Shown here: one piece after another, positions 46,190 to 56,502 of the stretch | Layout: each line of letters opens with the position of its first letter | Position numbering within the stretch: the stretch's first letter is position 1 | Assembly (NCBI GenBank): GCA_017991595.1 | Contig: JAGOQJ010000001.1 | Span: 876,430 to 940,429, forward strand | Origin: Candidatus Didemnitutus sp. | GTDB lineage: Bacteria; Verrucomicrobiota; Verrucomicrobiia; Opitutales; Opitutaceae | Reading direction: 5' to 3' | Length of the DNA: 64,000 nucleotides | Program-made: the position numbers and the translations under genes | The notes under the pieces: generated by a model | Told to the model about the DNA's origin: nothing | Databases searched by the model: none | The model's input: the letters and a program-made list of their open reading frames with translations, nothing else

Positions 46190-49100
46190 TGAAACGCAAA
46201 TTTGACCATCCCGCCGCTCCGTCCAGCGGTCCCCGTTACTGGCGCAGCCTCGACGAGCTGGCCGACACGCCCGGCTTTCGCGAGCAACTCGCCCGCGAAT
46301 TCCCCGAGGGCGCCTCGTCCATCGAAGGCGTCGACCGCCGGCAGTTCATGAAGATCATGGCGGCCTCCTTCGCCCTTGGTGGCGTGGGTCTGGCCGGCTG
46401 CCGTCGCCCCGAATCGCACATCCTGCCTTACGGCAAGGCGGTCGAATACACCATCCCGGGCCTGCCGCTCTACTACGCGACCGCGATGCCGCTCCGCAAG
46501 CATGCCGAGCCGCTCCTCGCCGAGACTCACCAAGGCCGCCCGACCAAGCTCGAGGGCAACCCGTCCTACACGCCGCACGGCGGCAGCACCTCGCTCCTCG
46601 CGCAGGCCGCGGTCCTCGATCTCTACGACGTCGACCGCCTGACCGAGCACCGCCAGGGCGGCAACGTCCTCACGGCCGCGCAGGTCAACGATCTCCTCGC
46701 CGGCATCACGCGCACCTACGCCGGCAACGGCGAAGGCCTCGCCTTCCTCGCCGACGAGTCCGCCTCGCCGACCCGCGCGCGCCTCGTCGCCGCGCTCCGC
46801 GCCAAGTTCCCCCGCGCCATCTGGGCCGAATACGAGCCCGTGCAGGACGAGGCTCCGCTCGCCGCCGCGCAGGCCGCCTTCGGTGCCAACGTCAAGCCGC
46901 TCTACCGCTTCGCGCAGGCCAAGCGCATCCTCACGCTCGACGCCGACATCTTCCACGCCGAGGCCGGCCACCAGTATTACAGCCGCGAGTTCGCCAAGGG
47001 CCGCCGCGTCGCCAAGCCGACGGACCCGATGAACCGCCTCTACGCGGTCGAGAGCGCCTTCACGCTCACGGGCAGCATGGCCGATCACCGCCTGCGCCTC
47101 GCTTCGAGCCACGTCCTCGCCTTCACCGCCGCGCTGGCCAACCGCATCCTCGGCACGACCGATTACGCCTCGCTCGCGCAGGGCCTCGAGGTCGACGCCA
47201 AGTGGATCGACGAATGCGCCAAGGACCTCGCCGCCCACCGCGGCGCCTCCGTGGTCGTCGCCGGCGCGCAGCAACCCGCCGCCGTGCACGTGCTCGTGCA
47301 CGCGATCAACGCCCAGCTCGGCGCCGTCGGCTCGACGGTCGACTACGTCGAGGTCGAGGCACCCGCCGCGTCCAACATCCAGGCGCTCGCCACCGCCATC
47401 AAGGGCGGTTCGGTCAAGACGCTCGTCATCGTCAACGGCAACCCGGCCTACAACGCGCCGGCCGACCTCGATTTCGGTGCGCTGCTGAAGTCGGTGCCGC
47501 AGGTCATCCGCTACGGTTACCACCAGGACGAGACTTCCGCGCTCGCCGGCACCGTGCTCGCCGCTACGCACTTCCTCGAGTCGTGGGGCGACGGCCGCAC
47601 GGTCGACGGCACCATCGTGCCGATCCAGCCGATGATCCTCCCGCTCTTCGGCGGCCTGATGGAAGTCGAGCTGCTCGCCCGCCTCGCCGGCGAGGAGACG
47701 CCCGATGCCTACGCGCAGGTTTACACCACCACCGGCCGCCTGACCGGCGGCGAGAAGAAGGCCTTCGAGAAATTCCTCCATGACGGCGTGCTGGCGGGTT
47801 CCGCCTACAAGTCCGTCAGCGTCCGCTTCGATGCCGGTCGCGCCGCCGCGCTGCTCCGCAACGCGCCCGCCCCGCAGAAGCTCTCGAAGGACAACCTCGA
47901 AGTCGTGTTCGCCACCGATCACAAGGTCGATGACGGTCGCTTCGCCAACAACGGTTGGCTGCAGGAGTGCCCGGACCCGATCACCAAGATCTCGTGGGAC
48001 AACGCCATCCTCATCTCCCCGCGTCTCGCGAAGGAGATCGGCGTCTATCCGGCCGGCTCGAACCCGCAGGTCGCGCGCGTCGAGAACGCCGAGTTTGTGC
48101 AGGGCAAGGAGCTCGCGCACGTCGCCGAGCTCACGATCGGCGGCCGCAAGGTCACCGGCCCGCTGCACATTCAGCCCGGTCTCGCCAATTACACGGTCGT
48201 CCTTCCGCTCGGCTACGGTCGCACGCAGGCGGGCCGCGTCGGCCACGGTGCCGGCTTCAACGCCTACGCCGCCCGCACGAGCGCCGCGCCGAGCTTCGTC
48301 ACCGGCGTCACGCTCGCCAAGACCGGCGCCAAGCAGAAACTCGCCAACACCCAGGAACACTGGTCGATGGAAGGCCGCGACATCGTGCGCGAGGCCAACC
48401 ACGACGAGTTCCAGCAGAACCCCGCCTTCGTCGCCGGCATCGGCATGGAGTCGCACACGCCCCCGGTTTACGGCAAGGATCAGGGCGCGCCGCTCGCGGC
48501 CAAGGCCAAGGAGACCCAGCGCGGCAACTCCCTCTACGAGCACCCGAACTTCGACGGCGTGCACCAGTGGGGCATGTCGATCGACCTAAACGTGTGCCTC
48601 GGTTGCAACGCGTGCGTCATCGCCTGCCAGGCGGAGAACAACATCCCGATCGTCGGCCGTGATCAAGTCATGCGCGGCCGCGAGATGCACTGGATCCGTC
48701 TCGACCGCTACTACTCCGACGGCAAGGCCGACGCGGCCGCCTTCGGTGGCGAGGGCAACAAGGAAATTCCGGAGGACCCGCAGGCGGTCGTCCAGCCCAT
48801 GACCTGCCAGCACTGCGAGACCGCGCCGTGCGAGACTGTGTGCCCCGTCAATGCCACCGTGCACGACGACGAAGGCCTGAACGTCATGGCCTACAACCGT
48901 TGCATCGGCACGCGTTACTGCGCCAACAACTGCCCCTACAAGGTCCGCCGCTTCAATTATTTTGATTACAACAAGCGCGCTACCGACGCCCTCTACATGG
49001 GCCCGCTCGGCCACCAGAAGGACATGCCGGAGCTGGTGAAGATGGTGAAGAACCCGGACGTGTCCGTCCGCATGCGCGGCGTGATGGAGAAGTGCACCTA

Positions 49101-49473
49101 CTGCGTGCAACGCATCCAGCAGGCCAAGATCGCGCAGAAGCGGAAGGCCGGCGCCTCCGGCGACGTCGTCATCCCAGACGGCTCGTTCAAGGTCGCCTGC
49201 CAGCAGGTGTGCCCGGTCGACGCCATCGAGTTCGGCAACATCAAGGACCCGAACAGCAAGGTTTCGCAGCTGAAGGCGCAGGAGCGCGATTACGCGGTGT
49301 TGGGTTACCTCAACATCCGTCCGCGCACGACCTACCTCGGCAAGCTCCGCAATCCCAACCCGCACATGCCGGATTATCAGGCCCTCCCGCTCAGCCGCGT
49401 GGAGTATAACAACAAGAACCACCCGTCCCACGGCGCAGGCCACGGTGAGACGAATCACGGAGGGAAGCACTAA
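46189..49473 (+). CDS. actB: Alternative complex III subunit ActB, molybdopterin-oxidoreductase-like iron-sulfur protein
   Basis: A 1094-residue fusion. A twin-arginine leader lies at residues 50-54 (RRQFM) and ends in GLAGC at 67-71, a possible lipid-attachment cysteine. The large first part (to about 780) resembles molybdopterin enzymes but in ActB binds no cofactor. The C-terminal part carries cysteine clusters near 802 ([11 protein letters not shown]), 873 ([14 protein letters not shown]), 900 ([12 protein letters not shown]), 969 (CTYC) and about 1005 (CQQVCPVDA), for three 4Fe-4S and one 3Fe-4S clusters in known complexes. It shares one base with actC. Confidence 0.93.
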   Translation: MKRKFDHPAAPSSGPRYWRSLDELADTPGFREQLAREFPEGASSIEGVDRRQFMKIMAASFALGGVGLAGCRRPESHILPYGKAVEYTIPGLPLYYATAMPLRKHAEPLLAETHQGRPTKLEGNPSYTPHGGSTSLLAQAAVLDLYDVDRLTEHRQGGNVLTAAQVNDLLAGITRTYAGNGEGLAFLADESASPTRARLVAALRAKFPRAIWAEYEPVQDEAPLAAAQAAFGANVKPLYRFAQAKRILTLDADIFHAEAGHQYYSREFAKGRRVAKPTDPMNRLYAVESAFTLTGSMADHRLRLASSHVLAFTAALANRILGTTDYASLAQGLEVDAKWIDECAKDLAAHRGASVVVAGAQQPAAVHVLVHAINAQLGAVGSTVDYVEVEAPAASNIQALATAIKGGSVKTLVIVNGNPAYNAPADLDFGALLKSVPQVIRYGYHQDETSALAGTVLAATHFLESWGDGRTVDGTIVPIQPMILPLFGGLMEVELLARLAGEETPDAYAQVYTTTGRLTGGEKKAFEKFLHDGVLAGSAYKSVSVRFDAGRAAALLRNAPAPQKLSKDNLEVVFATDHKVDDGRFANNGWLQECPDPITKISWDNAILISPRLAKEIGVYPAGSNPQVARVENAEFVQGKELAHVAELTIGGRKVTGPLHIQPGLANYTVVLPLGYGRTQAGRVGHGAGFNAYAARTSAAPSFVTGVTLAKTGAKQKLANTQEHWSMEGRDIVREANHDEFQQNPAFVAGIGMESHTPPVYGKDQGAPLAAKAKETQRGNSLYEHPNFDGVHQWGMSIDLNVCLGCNACVIACQAENNIPIVGRDQVMRGREMHWIRLDRYYSDGKADAAAFGGEGNKEIPEDPQAVVQPMTCQHCETAPCETVCPVNATVHDDEGLNVMAYNRCIGTRYCANNCPYKVRRFNYFDYNKRATDALYMGPLGHQKDMPELVKMVKNPDVSVRMRGVMEKCTYCVQRIQQAKIAQKRKAGASGDVVIPDGSFKVACQQVCPVDAIEFGNIKDPNSKVSQLKAQERDYAVLGYLNIRPRTTYLGKLRNPNPHMPDYQALPLSRVEYNNKNHPSHGAGHGETNHGGKH

Positions 49474-50885
49474 TGGGCGCGCACTCCGCTGATCATCCGA
49501 TCCTCGCCGAGGTGAAGCCCGCGGTCCTCCCGCGCGCCGAGCTCGTCGAGCATCACCGCGACTTCAAGTGGATCACCGACAAGATCTGCGGCATCGTCGA
49601 AGGCACGACGCCGACTTGGTGGTGGATTTGCTTCGTCCTCGCGACCTTCGTCGCCTCCTTCACCGTCGCCGGCCTGATCTATCTCGTCGGCACCGGCGTC
49701 GGCGTCTGGGGTCACGCCAACCCGGTCAACTGGGCGTGGGACATCGTCAACTTCGTCTTCTGGATCGGCATCGGCCACGCCGGCACGCTGATCTCGGCGA
49801 TCTTGTGCCTGCTGCGCCAGAAGTGGCGCACGTCGATCAACCGCGCCGCCGAGGCGATGACGATCTTCGCGGTCGTCTGCGCCGGTATCTTCCCGGTCTT
49901 CCACGTCGGTCGCGTGTGGATGGCCTGGTATCTCTTCCCGATCCCGAACGCTAACTACATCTGGCAGAACTTCCGCTCGCCGCTTGAGTGGGACGTGTTC
50001 GCGGTCTCGACCTACGGCACCGTCTCCGTGCTGTTCTGGTATATCGGCCTCATCCCCGACCTCGGCACGCTGCGCGACCGCTTCACCGCCGTCGGCAACA
50101 AGTTCAAGGCGCGCATCTACGGCTTCTTCGCCATGGGCTGGCGCGGCTCCAACCGCCACTGGAGCAACTACGAGATGGCTTACCTGATCCTCGCTGGCAT
50201 CAGCACCCCGCTCGTCCTGTCGGTGCACACGATCGTCTCGTTCGACTTCGCCGTCTCGCTGCTGCCCGGCTGGCACACGACGATCTTCCCGCCTTACTTC
50301 GTCGCGGGCGCCATTTTCTCGGGCTTCGGCATGGTGCTCACGCTCATGCTGCCGCTCCGTGCGATCTACCGCCTCGAGGACCTGATCACGCAGTATCACA
50401 TCGACTGCATGTGCAAGATCACCTTGGCGACGGGCACGATGGTCGGCTACGCCTACGGCATGGAGTTCTTCATCGCGTGGTATGGCGCGAACCCCTACGA
50501 GGGCTTCGCGTTCATCAACCGCGCGTTCGGCCACTACGCCTGGGCCTACTGGATCATGATCGGCTGCAACGTCATCACGCCGCAGTTCTTCTGGTTCAAG
50601 GCCGTCCGCCAGAACACGACGCTCGTGTGGATCCTCTCCATCTTCGTCAACGTCGGCATGTGGTTCGAGCGCTTCGTGATCATCGTCACCTCGCTCGCCC
50701 GTGACTTCTTGCCGTCGTCGTGGGGTTACTACAGCCCGTCGATCGTCGAGATCTTCACGTTCTTCGGCACGTTCGGCGTCTTCTCCGTCCTCTTCCTGCT
50801 CTTCATCCGCTTCGTGCCCATCATGCCGATGTCGGAGGTGAAGGCGGTCATCCCCCAGGCCGACCCGCACGGCTCGGGCCATTAA
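49473..50885 (+). CDS. actC: Alternative complex III subunit ActC, NrfD/PsrC-like quinol site
   Basis: A 470-residue polytopic membrane protein of about ten helices in the NrfD/PsrC family. Segments such as [55 protein letters not shown] and [24 protein letters not shown] are typical of ActC, which houses a quinol-binding site beside the ActB clusters. Its ATG overlaps the actB TAA by one base. Confidence 0.93.
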   Translation: MGAHSADHPILAEVKPAVLPRAELVEHHRDFKWITDKICGIVEGTTPTWWWICFVLATFVASFTVAGLIYLVGTGVGVWGHANPVNWAWDIVNFVFWIGIGHAGTLISAILCLLRQKWRTSINRAAEAMTIFAVVCAGIFPVFHVGRVWMAWYLFPIPNANYIWQNFRSPLEWDVFAVSTYGTVSVLFWYIGLIPDLGTLRDRFTAVGNKFKARIYGFFAMGWRGSNRHWSNYEMAYLILAGISTPLVLSVHTIVSFDFAVSLLPGWHTTIFPPYFVAGAIFSGFGMVLTLMLPLRAIYRLEDLITQYHIDCMCKITLATGTMVGYAYGMEFFIAWYGANPYEGFAFINRAFGHYAWAYWIMIGCNVITPQFFWFKAVRQNTTLVWILSIFVNVGMWFERFVIIVTSLARDFLPSSWGYYSPSIVEIFTFFGTFGVFSVLFLLFIRFVPIMPMSEVKAVIPQADPHGSGH

Positions 50886-50901
50886 TCGCGGAGGCATGAC
50901 C

Positions 50902-51432
50902 ATGAAAAAGACCTACGGAATCATCGCCGCTTTCGACACCACGCCGGATCTCTACCACGCGTGCGAAAAGGTGCGCGACGCCGGCTACTCGCAATGGGAC
51001 GCGCTCACGCCGTTCCCCGTGCACGGCCTCGACGCCGCCATGGGCATCCGCCGCTCCAAGGTGCCGCGGGTGTCGCTCGCCGGCGGCATCACGGGCTTCT
51101 GCACCGGCATGTCGCTCATCTGGTTCACCAACGCCTACGACTACCCGCTCATCGTCGGTGGCAAACCCTACTTCTCGCCGATGTTCGCCTTCCCGGTGAG
51201 CTACGAGCTGACCATCCTTTTCACCGCGTTCGCGACCATCATCGGCATGTTCGTGATCAACGGCCTGCCCCGCCATTATCACCCCGTGATGAAGGCCCCG
51301 CAGTTCGTGCGCGCGCTGGACGACCGCTTCTTCATCGTGATCGAGGCCAACGACCCGAAATTCAACGCCACCGCCACGCGCGACCTGCTCGCGTCGATCG
51401 GCGGCAAGGACATCGCGGAGCTGGAGGACTAA
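50902..51432 (+). CDS. actD: Alternative complex III subunit ActD
   Basis: A 176-residue protein of the DUF3341/ActD family with two membrane helices (about 65-85 and 100-125) and the family start KKTYGIIAAFDTTPDLYHACEKVRDAGY, WDALTPFPVHGLDAAMG. I prefer the ATG at 50902 because GGAGG (50890-50894) is spaced seven bases from it; the ATG at 50896 is too close. ActD is a small accessory subunit at the membrane interface. Confidence 0.9.
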   Translation: MKKTYGIIAAFDTTPDLYHACEKVRDAGYSQWDALTPFPVHGLDAAMGIRRSKVPRVSLAGGITGFCTGMSLIWFTNAYDYPLIVGGKPYFSPMFAFPVSYELTILFTAFATIIGMFVINGLPRHYHPVMKAPQFVRALDDRFFIVIEANDPKFNATATRDLLASIGGKDIAELED

Positions 51433-51436
51433 CCCG

Positions 51437-52075
51437 ATGCGTTACGCCTACTACACTCTGCTCTTCGTGGTGGTCCTGACCGTCTCGGTCATGGGCTTCC
51501 GCGGCCTGCGCTCCACGCAGCCGCCCATCGAAGTCTTCCCGGACATGGACCGCCAAGCGCGCTACAAGCCGCAGGCCGAATCCAAGTTCTTCGCCGACGG
51601 CCGCACCGACCGCCCGACGCCCGCCGGCACCGTGCCGCGCGGCCGCAGCGAAGTCGGCGCCGCCGACGAGACCTACCTCCGCGCCGATGACGCGCGTTTC
51701 CAAGGCAAGGGCACCGACGGCGCGTTCGTGCGCGGGTTCCCGCTGGAGGTCAACCACGCCCTCATCAACCGCGGCCGCGATCGCTACCAGATTTACTGCG
51801 CGCCTTGCCACGGCGCCTTGGGCGACGGCCAGGGCATCACCAAGCGCTACGGTATGGTGGCCACGCCGACGTTCCACGACGACCGCATCCGCCAGATGCC
51901 CGAAGGCGAGATCTTCAACACGATCACCCACGGCAAGAACACCATGATGCCCTACGGCGACAAACTCACGCCGGACGAGCGCTGGGCCGTCATTTCCTAC
52001 GTGCGCGCCCTCCAGCGTGCGCAGCATGCCTCCATCAACGACGTCCCGCTCGAGCATCGGGGGGAGCTGAAGTAA
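51437..52075 (+). CDS. actE: Alternative complex III subunit ActE, monoheme cytochrome c
   Basis: A 212-residue membrane-anchored cytochrome c: N-terminal helix (LLFVVVLTVSVMGF), a single CAPCH site at 121-125, and a distal Met in NTMMPYGD (about 188). PPIEVFPDMDRQARYKPQAES near the N-terminus is the ActE signature. It passes electrons from ActA toward the acceptor oxidase or a soluble carrier. Confidence 0.93.
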   Translation: MRYAYYTLLFVVVLTVSVMGFRGLRSTQPPIEVFPDMDRQARYKPQAESKFFADGRTDRPTPAGTVPRGRSEVGAADETYLRADDARFQGKGTDGAFVRGFPLEVNHALINRGRDRYQIYCAPCHGALGDGQGITKRYGMVATPTFHDDRIRQMPEGEIFNTITHGKNTMMPYGDKLTPDERWAVISYVRALQRAQHASINDVPLEHRGELK

Positions 52076-52076
52076 C

Positions 52077-53381
52077 ATGGCCTCGCATTCTCACTCTTCC
52101 TCCTCCGCTCCCACCAAGGCGACCACCGCCCTCGGTTTGGGCGTGGCGGGCATCGTGCTCACGGCCGTCGGCCTCTTCGTCGACAAGCCGGCGACCATCG
52201 CCTCCTCGTGGCTCATCGGCCTGACTTTCTGGATCGGCATCTCCCTCGGGGTGCTGCTCCTCGTCATGATCCACCACATTTTCGACGCCGGCTGGTCCAC
52301 CGTGATCCGCCGTCAGTTCGAGCACGTCATCGCCGTGTTCCCCTGGCTCGGCCTGCTTTTCGTGCCGTTGCTGGTCGTCGCCTGGACGCAGCCCACGCTG
52401 CTCTGGAAGTGGATGGATCCGGCCTTCAACCTCGCGCAAGTCGGCGGCCATGGCACCGTGGGCGAAGACCCGCTCTGGGTGAAGAAGGCCGCGTTCCTGA
52501 ATCGAGATTTCTTCACCGGCGCCACGATCTTCTCGTTCCTCGCCTGGTGGTTCCTCGCCTCGCGCTTCCGCCGCAACTCCTTCTCCCAAGACGCGGACGG
52601 CGACCTGAAGTGGACCCATTCCTCGCGCAAGTGGTCCGCCGCCGGCATCCCGCTGGTCGCGATCACGCTCACCGTCTGCATCATCCTGTGGGTGAAATCG
52701 ATGGAGTATCACTGGTTCTCCACGATGTATGGCGTGTGGTTCTTCGCGGGCTGCATGCGCGCCGCTCTCTCCCTCGGCGTCGTGCTGATGATCTGGCTCT
52801 ACGCCCGCGGCGACTATAAGGGCATCCTCAACAACAACCACCTGCACAGCATCGGTCAGCTGATGTTGGCGTTCACGGTGTTCTGGGCCTACGTGACGTT
52901 CTCCCAATACTTCCTCATCTGGAACGCCAACATCCCCGAGGAAACCTTCTGGTATAACGTTCGCGAGATCAACAACAGCGACGGCCAGCCCAACCAATGG
53001 AAGTGGGTCGGCATGTTCCTGCTTTTCGGCCACTTCTTCGCGCCGTTCCTCACCCTCATCCACTATCCGGTGAAGGTGAACAAGAAGTTCATCCCGTGGG
53101 TGGGCGTGTTCATCGCCTTCGTATTCCTGGTCGACCTCTGCTACAACGTGATGCCGGCGAAGAAGAACGCGCTCGGTGATCCGGCTCCGTTCCTCCAGAG
53201 CGGCCTGATCTGGACGCTCACGGCGGTCGTCGGCATCGGCGGCATCTTCTTCTGGTCTTACCTCCGCAGCTTCCCCACGGCGAAGCTCATCCCGATCCGC
53301 GACCCGCGCATCGGCGAATCCCTCACGCACCACGAAATGAGCGCGCCGCCGGCCGGCGCCGCGCAACCGGCTTCGCACTAA
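52077..53381 (+). CDS. actF: Alternative complex III subunit ActF, ten-helix membrane protein
   Basis: A 434-residue polytopic protein similar in fold to ActC (NrfD-like) but without a recognised quinol site. It has VMIHHIFDAGWSTVIRRQFEH and MEYHWFSTMYGVWFFAGCM, typical of ActF. It completes the ACIII core. The ATG follows the actE TAA by one base and its own stop lies one base before the next start. Confidence 0.92.
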   Translation: MASHSHSSSSAPTKATTALGLGVAGIVLTAVGLFVDKPATIASSWLIGLTFWIGISLGVLLLVMIHHIFDAGWSTVIRRQFEHVIAVFPWLGLLFVPLLVVAWTQPTLLWKWMDPAFNLAQVGGHGTVGEDPLWVKKAAFLNRDFFTGATIFSFLAWWFLASRFRRNSFSQDADGDLKWTHSSRKWSAAGIPLVAITLTVCIILWVKSMEYHWFSTMYGVWFFAGCMRAALSLGVVLMIWLYARGDYKGILNNNHLHSIGQLMLAFTVFWAYVTFSQYFLIWNANIPEETFWYNVREINNSDGQPNQWKWVGMFLLFGHFFAPFLTLIHYPVKVNKKFIPWVGVFIAFVFLVDLCYNVMPAKKNALGDPAPFLQSGLIWTLTAVVGIGGIFFWSYLRSFPTAKLIPIRDPRIGESLTHHEMSAPPAGAAQPASH

Positions 53382-53382
53382 C

Positions 53383-53724
53383 ATGAGCGACAACCCGCAA
53401 GCCTACGCTTTCCCCCAGCGCACGCCGGTCTTCACCGCCGTCGTGGTCATCTTGGCCGCGATCGTCTGCGGCTGGCTGGTCAACCGCTCCTATCGCCCGG
53501 CTCCGGCCTTCGACAACCGCGGCACCGCCAACCCGGCTGACTTCGAGGAGTCCGCCCGTTGGAAATTCACCGCCGAAGGACGCGCCCAGGCGCTCGCCGA
53601 GCTCCGTCAGAAGGAGCAAGCCCAGGCCATGACCTACGGCTGGGTCGACCAGTCCAAGGGCATCGCCCGCCTCCCGCTCGACCGCGCCGTGGAACTCACG
53701 GTGCGCGACCACGCCAAGAAGTAA
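53383..53724 (+). CDS. Small membrane-anchored protein of the respiratory operon
   Basis: A 113-residue protein: one N-terminal helix (VFTAVVVILAAIVCGWLV), a charged helical middle (TAEGRAQALAELRQKEQAQAM) and a C-terminal YGWVDQSKGIARLPLDRAVEL motif. I recall the same motif in small proteins encoded with ACIII and oxidase genes of other phyla, but it has no known function. It is wedged between actF and the ccoN-like gene with spacings of 1 and 8 bases, so it is probably a subunit or assembly factor of the complex. Confidence 0.65.
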   Translation: MSDNPQAYAFPQRTPVFTAVVVILAAIVCGWLVNRSYRPAPAFDNRGTANPADFEESARWKFTAEGRAQALAELRQKEQAQAMTYGWVDQSKGIARLPLDRAVELTVRDHAKK

Positions 53725-53732
53725 CTTCGCCG

Positions 53733-55184
53733 ATGAATTCCTCCGACAACAACGCTCGGGTCGAGCAACAGGAGATCGATGCCTCCGCCCGGTGGCCGGT
53801 GCTCGTGTTCTTCAGCCAAGCGCTCGCCTGGCTGGTGATCGGCGGCGCGCTCCAGCTGATCGCCGCCATCCAGCTCCACACGCCCGACTTCCTCGGCAGT
53901 TACGCTTGCTTCACCTACGGACGCATCAGTGCGGCCGCCTCGTTCGTGCTCACCTACGGCTGGGGTTTCAACGCCGGTCTCGGCGTCGCCCTCTGGCTGA
54001 TGGCCCGTCTTTCCGCTGCCGCGCTGCGCCACGGCGGGTGGCTCGTCGTCGCCTGCAAGGCCTGGAACATCACGCTCGGTCTCGGCCTGCTCGGCATCCT
54101 CCTCGGCGGCACGACCTCCTTCGAGATGCTGGAGATGCCGCGCTGGGTCTCGCTCATGATGCTCGTCGCCTACGCCGCGATGGGCGTGTGGGCCATCACG
54201 ACCTTCAGCGTCCGCAACACCGAGAACGTCTTCGCGTCGCAGTGGTATGTCTTCGCCGCGATCCTGTTCTTCCCGTGGATGTTCGCCGTCGCGCAGACAA
54301 TGCTGTTCACCACGCCCACGCGCGGCGTCGTGCAGGCGATCGTCAATGCTTGGTATGTGAACGGCATCCACGGCCTCTGGTTCACCCCGCTGGCCCTCGC
54401 CGCCGCCTATTACTTCATCCCGAAGATCACCGGCCGTCCGATTCCCAACTACTACCTCGCCAGCCTCGGTTTCTGGTGGCTCATCACCACACTGGCCCTT
54501 GCGGCCGGTGCGCGCCTCATTGGCGGTCCGGTCCCGTCTTGGGTGCCGACGCTCGGTGTCGTGGCCAACTACCTCGCGGTGCCGGCGGTGATTATCGTCC
54601 TGACGAATTTCTTCGGCGCGCTCCGCGACGGCTTCGGCCCGGCCAAGGGCAGCGTGACGTTCAAGTTCATGTTCATCAGCCTCGTGGCTTTCTTCTTCGC
54701 CTCGGTGCTCAACCTCGTCCTCTCGAACCGCGGCTTCGCGATCGAGACGCAGTTCACCTTCATCCCCGAGCTGCGTGACTGGGTGATCTCCTACGCCTTC
54801 TTCACCACGGCGATGTTCGGTGCCGCCTACTTCATTGTGCCGCGCCTCGCGGGCCGGGCTTGGCACTCTTCCGCGCTCGTCAGCATTCACTTCTACCTCA
54901 CCGCCGTCGGTATCGTCCTGCTGGTCGTGGGCGTCGGTTATGCCGGCTCCGAGCAAGGCCGCCTGCTCAACGGCACGGTGCCCTTCGCCGACATCACCGC
55001 GGCGCTCAAGCCCTGGCTGATGTTCCGTTCGCTGGCGTTGATGCTCCTGCTCACCGGCCACGTCGCCTTCCTGATCAACTTCCTCTGGACCTCTTGGAAC
55101 GCCCTCAGCCAGACGGGCATCCCGGCGGTCATCGCCAATCCTCCCGCCATGAGCGCTCCCGCCTCGGAGGGGCAGCACGCATGA
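53733..55184 (+). CDS. CcoN-like heme-copper oxidase subunit I homologue lacking all metal ligands
   Basis: A 483-residue protein of about 12-13 helices, colinear with cbb3 oxidase CcoN (YYFIPKITGRPIPNYYL, ITTLALAAG, DWVISYAFFTTAMFGAAYFIVPRLAGR, IHFYLTAVGIVLLVVG). The low-spin heme His of RPLH is Ala67 (RISAA), the CuB His of WYGHN is Asn210, the CuB pair HH is Ala260-Arg261, and HVH (high- and low-spin heme ligands) is Tyr354-Ala-Phe356. The active-site Tyr is Leu254. His213, three residues after Asn210, is the nearest histidine. It thus cannot bind heme b, b3 or CuB in the known way and is likely a structural or adaptor subunit. It overlaps the ccoO gene by four bases (ATGA). Confidence 0.8.
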   Translation: MNSSDNNARVEQQEIDASARWPVLVFFSQALAWLVIGGALQLIAAIQLHTPDFLGSYACFTYGRISAAASFVLTYGWGFNAGLGVALWLMARLSAAALRHGGWLVVACKAWNITLGLGLLGILLGGTTSFEMLEMPRWVSLMMLVAYAAMGVWAITTFSVRNTENVFASQWYVFAAILFFPWMFAVAQTMLFTTPTRGVVQAIVNAWYVNGIHGLWFTPLALAAAYYFIPKITGRPIPNYYLASLGFWWLITTLALAAGARLIGGPVPSWVPTLGVVANYLAVPAVIIVLTNFFGALRDGFGPAKGSVTFKFMFISLVAFFFASVLNLVLSNRGFAIETQFTFIPELRDWVISYAFFTTAMFGAAYFIVPRLAGRAWHSSALVSIHFYLTAVGIVLLVVGVGYAGSEQGRLLNGTVPFADITAALKPWLMFRSLALMLLLTGHVAFLINFLWTSWNALSQTGIPAVIANPPAMSAPASEGQHA

Positions 55185-55834
55185 AAAACGGACTCGTCCT
55201 TTTCTTCGGCGCCTTCGCGGCGCTGGCTCTCTCCACCGGTGCGGTGCTTTTCGCAGCCCACAACCAGCTCGCGTCCTTGAAGCAATACAAGGACCCCATC
55301 GAGGAGACGCTCCATCCGGCCGCGCTCCCCGGCTTGGCCGACCGTGGTCGCATGGTTTACCAGGATCTCGGCTGCGCCTCCTGCCACACGCAGCAGGTGC
55401 GGCGTGAAGGCTTCGGCGGCGACATCACGCGCCAGTGGGGCGTGCGGCAGAGCGTCGCCCGCGATTACATCCGCGAGAAGACGGTTCACCTCGGCCACCT
55501 GCGCATCGGTCCCGATCTGCGCAACGTCGGCGCGCGTCCCTATGCGGATGAGGAGTATTTCTACAAGCTCCTCTACGCGCCGGAATCGGTCGCTCCGGGC
55601 ACGAACATGCCGTCCTACGATTTCCTCTTCGACGTTCGCCCCGTCCGTCCCGGCCAGGCTTCGCCGCACGCGCTCAAGCTGTCCGGCAAGCACGCCGCGC
55701 CCGCCGGACACGAGATCGTGCCGAGCTACCGCGCCCGCGAACTCGTCGCCTACCTGCGCAGCCTGAACGACGCCTACGAATATCCCGAGGCCAAGCCCTA
55801 CGTTCCCGACACGAAGACGGAGGGAGGCCACTAA
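55181..55834 (+). CDS. CcoO-like monoheme cytochrome c
   Basis: A 217-residue cytochrome of the FixO/CcoO type: N-terminal helix (1-26), heme site CASCH at 65-69 and distal Met143 in GTNMPSYDFLF. TQQVRREGFGGDITRQWG, RIGPDLRNVGARPYADEEY and the C-terminal ARELVAYLRSLN match cbb3 CcoO. In a genuine cbb3 oxidase, CcoO feeds heme b of CcoN; here its partner lacks that heme, so the electrons must go elsewhere. It is translationally coupled to the CcoN-like gene. Confidence 0.88.
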   Translation: MKNGLVLFFGAFAALALSTGAVLFAAHNQLASLKQYKDPIEETLHPAALPGLADRGRMVYQDLGCASCHTQQVRREGFGGDITRQWGVRQSVARDYIREKTVHLGHLRIGPDLRNVGARPYADEEYFYKLLYAPESVAPGTNMPSYDFLFDVRPVRPGQASPHALKLSGKHAAPAGHEIVPSYRARELVAYLRSLNDAYEYPEAKPYVPDTKTEGGH

Positions 55835-55835
55835 G

Positions 55836-56480
55836 ATGAGCTCCGACAATCACTCCCACCTCGAGCAATCCGGCGCGTCCGACGAGAGCCTCCAGCAGGT
55901 CCACGCCCGCTTGCAGGCGCAGAAGCCCGAGAAGAAGGAGGGCAATCCGCGTTTCCCGCTGGTGCTCCTCGGCATCATGTGCGCGGCCATCTTCTTCGGC
56001 TCGGTGTATCTCGCGCACTATTCCTCGCGCTTCGATCCGCTCATCTACAACGAGAATCAGAAGCCCGTTCCGCAGGTCGCCGGCGGTCCCACGATCACGC
56101 CCGCCATGCTCGGCAAGCGGGTTTTCACCGCCAACTGCATGACCTGCCACCAAGCCAACGGTGCAGGCGTTGCCGGAGTCTATCCGCCGCTCGCCGGTTC
56201 CGAGTGGGTGGTCGAGCCGCAGCATGAGAAGCACATCATCGCCATCGTGCTGCACGGCTTGAACGGCCCGATCACGGTCAAGGGCAACACCTACAACAAC
56301 GCCATGACGCCTTTCGGTGGCATCCTGCGTGACGACCAGATCGCGAACGTGCTAACCTACATCCGCTCGGAGTGGGGCAACAACGCTCCGGCCATCACGC
56401 CGGAGCAGGTCGCCGCCGTCCGCGCCGAGCTCGGCGCCCGCGGCCCCTTCACGGTCGAGCAGCTGCAGGCGCTCAAGTAA
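55836..56480 (+). CDS. Membrane-anchored monoheme cytochrome c
   Basis: A 214-residue protein: a charged N-terminal cytosolic tail, one helix at 40-60 (FPLVLLGIMCAAIFFGSVYLA), and a cytochrome c domain with CMTCH at 101-105, VYPPLAGSEWV and a distal Met in NAMTPFGG. It occupies the position of CcoP in a cbb3 operon but has only one heme. It may pass electrons between the CcoO-like subunit and a soluble carrier or true oxidase. It is the last gene of the operon and starts one base after the ccoO stop. Confidence 0.88.
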   Translation: MSSDNHSHLEQSGASDESLQQVHARLQAQKPEKKEGNPRFPLVLLGIMCAAIFFGSVYLAHYSSRFDPLIYNENQKPVPQVAGGPTITPAMLGKRVFTANCMTCHQANGAGVAGVYPPLAGSEWVVEPQHEKHIIAIVLHGLNGPITVKGNTYNNAMTPFGGILRDDQIANVLTYIRSEWGNNAPAITPEQVAAVRAELGARGPFTVEQLQALK

Positions 56481-56502
56481 GCGCGTCGACACTCCCTTAT
56501 CC

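Noticed and set aside
53733..55184. First reading as a functional cbb3 terminal oxidase
   Set aside because: The metal-ligand positions were checked one by one and all are substituted, so an oxidase label would mislead.
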